From the NCBI GenBank assembly GCA_002723385.1, contig PBNY01000025.1, positions 1 through 64,000 of the forward strand: a stretch of DNA of 64,000 nucleotides, read 5' to 3'. This stretch comes from Oceanospirillaceae bacterium (GTDB lineage: Bacteria > Pseudomonadota > Gammaproteobacteria > Pseudomonadales > Oceanobacteraceae). The notes under the pieces were generated by a model. It worked only from the letters and a program-made list of their open reading frames with translations. It had not been told where the DNA came from and did not search any database. A program made the position numbers and the translations under genes. Below, one piece after another: positions 60,212 to 64,000 of this stretch; the first letter of the stretch is position 1, and every line of letters starts with the position of its first letter.

Positions 60212-61240
60212 ATGCACGACGTTGTTCAGGACTACTACGGCAAACAGCTGCAAAGCAGCAACGATCTGAAAACCACCGCCTGTTGCGATGCCAGCGCCAT
60301 GCCCGCCTGGCTCAAGCCGCTGTTGTCACGTATCCACCCGGAAGTGCTTTCGCGTTACTACGGCTGCGGACTGGTCTGCCCAACCCAGCTCGAAGGCTGT
60401 CGTGTGCTGGATCTGGGTTCTGGCTCAGGCCGGGATGTGTACGCTCTGGCGCAGCTGGTCGGCTCCAGGGGGGAAGTGGTCGGTGTAGACATGACCGAAG
60501 AGCAACTCGACGTCGCCCGCCGTCATCAGAGCTGGCATGCGGACGCATTCGGATTCGACAACGTGCGTTTTATTCAGGGCTTTATCGAGAAACTGGACGA
60601 ACTCGATCTGGCACCGGAGTCCTTCGATGTGATTGTCTCCAACTGTGTGATCAACCTGTCACCGGAAAAGGCCGCTGTGCTGGAAGGTGTGCATCGTTTG
60701 TTAAAGCCCGGCGGTGAATTTTTCTTTTCTGATGTCTACGCGGATCGTCGCGTCCCGGAAGCGGTGCGGCTTGACCCGGTTCTGTACGGCGAGTGTCTGG
60801 GTGGCGCGCTGTACACAAGCGACTTTCTGAATCTGGCCAAAAGCAGCGGCTTCCGCGACCCTCGTCTGGTCGAAAGCCGACCTCTGGAAGTCACCGACGA
60901 TGAACTGGCGCGTCGGACTGGTAATCTGAATTTCTCATCCGCTACCTATCGCCTGTTCAAACTGGTGGGGCTGGAGCCGGAATGTGAGGACTATGGTCAG
61001 GCTGTGATCTATCAGGGGAGCGTGTCACAGTCACCGCATCGCTTTGAACTCGATGGCCACCACAGTATCGAAGCCGGTAAGGTGTTTCCTGTGTGTGGCA
61101 ACACCTGGATGATGCTGCGCAATACCCGCTTTGCTGAACACTTCCGTTTTATCGGCGACTTCAGCCAGCATTACGGTGCCTTTGACGGCTGCGGCTCTCC
61201 AGCTCTCGAAGCCGGTATTGAATCGGCACCTTGCTGCTAG
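60212..61240 (+). CDS. arsM: arsenite S-adenosylmethyltransferase ArsM
   Basis: This 342-residue methyltransferase converts arsenite stepwise to methylated and dimethylated arsenic using SAM. SAM motif LDLGSGSGRDVYAL lies at about 66 to 79. Conserved arsenic-binding cysteines are Cys145 (VSNCVINLS) and Cys195 (YGECLGGALY), with Cys52 in the YYGCG motif; an N-terminal CC pair (24, 25) and C-terminal CC complete the set. Its product is the substrate of ArsS. It has its own 318-bp upstream region and is followed by a hydroxylase gene 32 bases later. Confidence 0.93.
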   Translation: MHDVVQDYYGKQLQSSNDLKTTACCDASAMPAWLKPLLSRIHPEVLSRYYGCGLVCPTQLEGCRVLDLGSGSGRDVYALAQLVGSRGEVVGVDMTEEQLDVARRHQSWHADAFGFDNVRFIQGFIEKLDELDLAPESFDVIVSNCVINLSPEKAAVLEGVHRLLKPGGEFFFSDVYADRRVPEAVRLDPVLYGECLGGALYTSDFLNLAKSSGFRDPRLVESRPLEVTDDELARRTGNLNFSSATYRLFKLVGLEPECEDYGQAVIYQGSVSQSPHRFELDGHHSIEAGKVFPVCGNTWMMLRNTRFAEHFRFIGDFSQHYGAFDGCGSPALEAGIESAPCC

Positions 61241-61272
61241 CCCAACCAATCTGGCCATGTGAACATGGAACC

Positions 61273-62082
61273 ATGATGAACGAATTGCTCGATCACGAAC
61301 CTCAAGTCCGCATGGCGATGTTCTTGGGAGTCTTTGGCCTGATGATGCTGTGGGAAATCGGTTCGCCCCGCCGGGCCTTGTCGATGAGCAAACCCAAACG
61401 CTGGCTCAATAATCTCGGCCTGCTGGTGTTCAACAGTCTGGTATTGCGCCTGCTGTTTCCGGGCGCTGCGGTGGGCATTGCGGTTGTGGCAGAGTCCCGG
61501 CAATGGGGCTTGTTCCATCAGGACATTTTTGAGCATTGGCCAGCGGTTGTACTAACGGGTGTCAGCCTGTTATTGCTCGACGGTCTGATCTGGTGTCAGC
61601 ACCGCCTGTTTCACTCGGTTCCGGCATTGTGGCGCTTGCACCGGCTGCATCACGCCGATACCGATTTTGATGTCACCACTGCACTGCGCTTTCATCCACT
61701 GGAAATCTTGCTGTCGATTCTGATCAAGGCTGTGGTCGTGATTACTCTGGGGGTTCCGGTGCTTGCGGTGCTGGCTTTTGAGATTCTGCTGAACGCCAGC
61801 GCCATGTTTAACCACGCCAATATTCGGCTTTCAACCAGGACAGATCGTGTATTGCGCACACTGGTGGTCACACCGGACATGCACCGGGTGCATCATTCCT
61901 GGCACAGCGAAGAAACCCATTCAAACTTCGGTTTCTGCCTGTCCTGGTGGGACAAACTGGCGGGCACCTACATCGAACAGCCCAGAGACGGGCATCAGCA
62001 CATGGTGATTGGACTGCGGCAATTCCGCAAAGAACGGGATTCCCGACTGGATCACCTGCTGATGCAGCCGTTTGTGCGCTAA
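61273..62082 (+). CDS. sterol desaturase / fatty acid hydroxylase family membrane protein
   Basis: This 269-residue di-iron membrane enzyme has histidine boxes HRLFH (about 109), HRLHHAD (about 122) and HRVHHSWHSEE (about 202), with four or so membrane helices. These enzymes hydroxylate or desaturate lipids or sterol-like substrates using O2. The ATG at 61273 was chosen over ATG 61276 with no strong ribosome-binding site for either. Position directly after arsM suggests, but does not prove, work on an arsenolipid or a membrane lipid linked to the cluster. Confidence 0.85.
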   Translation: MMNELLDHEPQVRMAMFLGVFGLMMLWEIGSPRRALSMSKPKRWLNNLGLLVFNSLVLRLLFPGAAVGIAVVAESRQWGLFHQDIFEHWPAVVLTGVSLLLLDGLIWCQHRLFHSVPALWRLHRLHHADTDFDVTTALRFHPLEILLSILIKAVVVITLGVPVLAVLAFEILLNASAMFNHANIRLSTRTDRVLRTLVVTPDMHRVHHSWHSEETHSNFGFCLSWWDKLAGTYIEQPRDGHQHMVIGLRQFRKERDSRLDHLLMQPFVR

Positions 62083-62107
62083 TGTCTGAGAGAAGCGTCC
62101 CCTTGGC

Positions 62108-62833
62108 TCAACGCGTTTCCAGAATCGTAAAGCCTTTGGCAATCTCAAGAGGCGGCAGGTCGCCGTCCGGACCTGCGTATTCACCTTCAAATATGTGCAC
62201 GATGTCCGCGCTGTCATGACCGGTTTTTTCACGTGCCACGCAGACGATCCGGCCTGAGTTTTCTTCCATCCCCGCCTGACAGTACTGTCGATAGGTCGCC
62301 TCATCCGTAGAATAAAACAACTCGCTCATTGGCTGACCGACCTCGCCTTCCACCAGAGCTGCATTGGCACCGGACCGGGACACATAGGTTCCGGTTGCCG
62401 TTACGCCCATGCCCATACCACAGCCGCCTTGCTGCATGACACTGACCTCTCCTGCCGCAAAGCCGAATTCCAGCACACAATCCCACTCGTCGTTTTTGTA
62501 AATACCACCGGCGTTGGTCGGGTCATCGTTAAGAATAATCTCACCCGACGCTTCTCCCGTTCGCCCCTGTTCTGTCACTACCAGCAGGTTAAAAATCACC
62601 ATGCCTTCAGTCAGCTGAATATCCAGATCACCGGTTCCGGACGCGTATTTTCCATCCAGAGTGCCGTAATCGAACTCGGGTGCGGCGAGAACCGGTTGCT
62701 CAGCGGGTTGGTTCTCAGAGGCACTTTGCGGTGTATCAGAAACCGCATCAGGCTGCTTGTCGCACGCCACCAGCAGGGAAGAAATCAGTGCCACAGGCAG
62801 CACAGGGTTGCGCATCAATCGTAGCGTGGACAT
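62108..62833 (-). CDS. putative lipoprotein, unknown function
   Basis: This 241-residue lipoprotein has a signal ending LLVAC (about Cys24), a Pro/Gln/Ser-rich linker and a beta-rich domain with a Cys in WDCVLEFG, a Gly/Met run (QQGGCGMGMGVTATG) and paired Cys near the end (YCQAGMEENSGRIVCVAR). GAGGAG lies seven bases upstream of the ATG at 62833. It is convergent with the hydroxylase gene at 26 bases. Family not recognised. Confidence 0.7.
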   Translation of the reverse strand: MSTLRLMRNPVLPVALISSLLVACDKQPDAVSDTPQSASENQPAEQPVLAAPEFDYGTLDGKYASGTGDLDIQLTEGMVIFNLLVVTEQGRTGEASGEIILNDDPTNAGGIYKNDEWDCVLEFGFAAGEVSVMQQGGCGMGMGVTATGTYVSRSGANAALVEGEVGQPMSELFYSTDEATYRQYCQAGMEENSGRIVCVAREKTGHDSADIVHIFEGEYAGPDGDLPPLEIAKGFTILETR

Positions 62834-62878
62834 ACATCGCTCCTCTTCATCAATGAAACACGAATATCAGGAAAAAAT

Positions 62879-64000
62879 TCAGGTAAAAAACCAACCGCAG
62901 ATCAGAATGGCCGCCAGCATACCGGCGGCATCACAGGCCAATCCGGCCCACAAGGCGTAACGGATTCTGGCGATACCCACCACACCAAAATACACCGCCA
63001 ATACGTAAAACGTTGTTTCTGTACTGCCCTGCATCACCGCAGCCAGCAATCCGGCCAGAGAATCCACACCATGGGTGTTCATCACGTCCAGCATCATGGC
63101 GCGGGCACCGCTGCCGCTGAAGGGTTTCATAAAGGCGACTGGCATGGCATCGACAAACCAGGCGCTGATGCCCAGCCCATCCAACAGCCAGCGCAGGCCA
63201 TCCAGCAACAGGTCGAGTGCGCCACTGGCCCGAAACACTCCGACTGCCACCAGATAGGGAATCAACTGCACCGCCGTTTCAAAGCCACTTTTGGCTCCAG
63301 CGACAAAGTCTTCATAAACCGGGCGCTTCCGTTGGAGGCCAATGGCGATAAATCCACAAATCACCAGCATCAGAATGCCGTTGGCCAACTGACCAGACAC
63401 CCCGGACAATTGCTCAACGGGCAAGGCCCCCAGCCAGAACACCAGGGAGGCGACCAGGCTAACCAGTCCGCCCAGATAGGCCAGAATCACCAGATCCAGC
63501 CGAATCTTCTGCAGCCACATCACCAGCAACAGGCCGGTGAGTGTCGATGCCAGAGTCGCCATCAGAATCGGCAGAAAGACGTCCGCCGGGCTGGCGGCTC
63601 CAAGTTGCGCGCGGTACATAAAGATGGTCACAGGGAGCAAGGTGACCGAAGACGTATTCAGCACCAGAAACAGAATCTGGGCATTACTGGCGGTATCCTT
63701 GACCGGATTCAAGGCTTGCAACGCCTGCATCGCCTTGATCCCCAGCGGTGTAGCGGCATTATCCAGCCCGAGCATATTGGCGGCCAGGTTCATGGTGACA
63801 GCACCTTGTGCTTCATGCCCCTGGGGAACTTCCGGCATCAGGCGGCGAAACAAGGGCGCCAGACCACGTCCAAGCCATTGCACCAGCCCTGCTTTCTCAG
63901 CAATGGCAAACAATCCGGACCACAGTGCCAACAGGCCAACCAGACCAATAGCAATCTCAACCGCCAGTTTGGCCATATCAAAGCTGGCAGTGACCAGAGC
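62879..64000 (-). CDS. fused SpmA/SpmB-type nucleoside recognition domain protein (5' end missing)
   Basis: This multi-helix membrane protein, at least 374 residues within the window, joins two nucleoside-recognition (Gate) domains. The first half has WSGLFAIAEKAGLVQWLGRGLAPLFRRLMPEVP and LAANMLGLDNAATPLGIKAMQ (SpmA-like), the second AGAKSGFETAVQLIPYLVAVGVFRASGALD and KPFSGSGARAMML (SpmB-like). The reading frame stays open upstream of the ATG at 63976, and SpmA homologues have more N-terminal residues, so the true start is beyond the right edge. In non-sporulating bacteria it is probably a transporter. Confidence 0.85.
   Translation of the reverse strand, partial: ALVTASFDMAKLAVEIAIGLVGLLALWSGLFAIAEKAGLVQWLGRGLAPLFRRLMPEVPQGHEAQGAVTMNLAANMLGLDNAATPLGIKAMQALQALNPVKDTASNAQILFLVLNTSSVTLLPVTIFMYRAQLGAASPADVFLPILMATLASTLTGLLLVMWLQKIRLDLVILAYLGGLVSLVASLVFWLGALPVEQLSGVSGQLANGILMLVICGFIAIGLQRKRPVYEDFVAGAKSGFETAVQLIPYLVAVGVFRASGALDLLLDGLRWLLDGLGISAWFVDAMPVAFMKPFSGSGARAMMLDVMNTHGVDSLAGLLAAVMQGSTETTFYVLAVYFGVVGIARIRYALWAGLACDAAGMLAAILICGWFFT

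Noticed and set aside
1-64000. CRISPR arrays, insertion sequences, prophage genes
   Set aside because: I saw no regularly spaced repeats, no transposase or integrase motifs and no phage structural genes on either strand.

Overview
The window is a gammaproteobacterial chromosome segment at roughly 55% GC by eye. The nudE-yrfG-hslR-hslO-pckA order matches enteric bacteria. An Rsd/AlgQ gene beside dsbB, an LpoB/LPP20/COG3014 lipoprotein set and an arsenosugar cluster suggest a marine, Oceanospirillales-like lineage; the exact genus cannot be read from the sequence. Gene density is high. I see no transposase, prophage, CRISPR array or rRNA. The only tRNA is tRNA-Leu(UAG).

Layout, left to right. 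1-1.4 kb: a minus-strand TPP riboswitch whose gene lies off the left edge, then three small exported proteins that look like diverged tandem copies. 1.5-8 kb: htpX, a DUF6471 gene and a PspA-like yjfIJKLMC membrane-stress operon with a K+ channel gene inserted. 8-16.4 kb: malic enzyme, an AI-2E-family exporter, tRNA-Leu, lrgAB, nudE, yrfG, hslR, hslO, pckA. 16.5-19.5 kb: an LruC-domain exported protein and a lipoprotein behind a sigma-54 promoter with LuxO-type palindromes upstream. 19.5-30 kb: tex, gshA, dsbB, rsd, two small genes, yheS and glmU. 29.5-32.5 kb: zinc uptake (znuA divergent from zur-znuC-znuB). 32.5-35.1 kb: an ECF42-type sigma factor with its DGPF (YCII) partner and a SHOCT protein.

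35-46.9 kb: SCO1, a MATE transporter, an unknown gene, LysR, cytochrome b561, YceI, an outer-membrane lipoprotein set (COG3014-LpoB-LPP20), yheV and prlC. 47-48 kb: an AT-rich methyltransferase that looks acquired. 48.2-53 kb: a small membrane protein, a NarL-type two-component system and a large lipoprotein. 53.2-62.1 kb: a gamma-carbonic anhydrase followed by a probable arsenosugar locus: arsS, a TVP38-flavoreductase fusion, a DUF547 protein, two arsenosugar-type glycosyltransferases, a cyclic-nucleotide-binding protein, arsM and a sterol-desaturase-type hydroxylase. 62-64 kb: a lipoprotein and a fused SpmA/SpmB protein that runs off the right edge.

The most unusual points are the LuxO-like sites plus sigma-54 promoter of the LruC operon, the arsenosugar locus with its fusion protein and odd leaders, and the channel-containing PspA operon. 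Gene starts were set by Shine-Dalgarno spacing where several were possible. All family names come from reading the protein sequence, not from a search.
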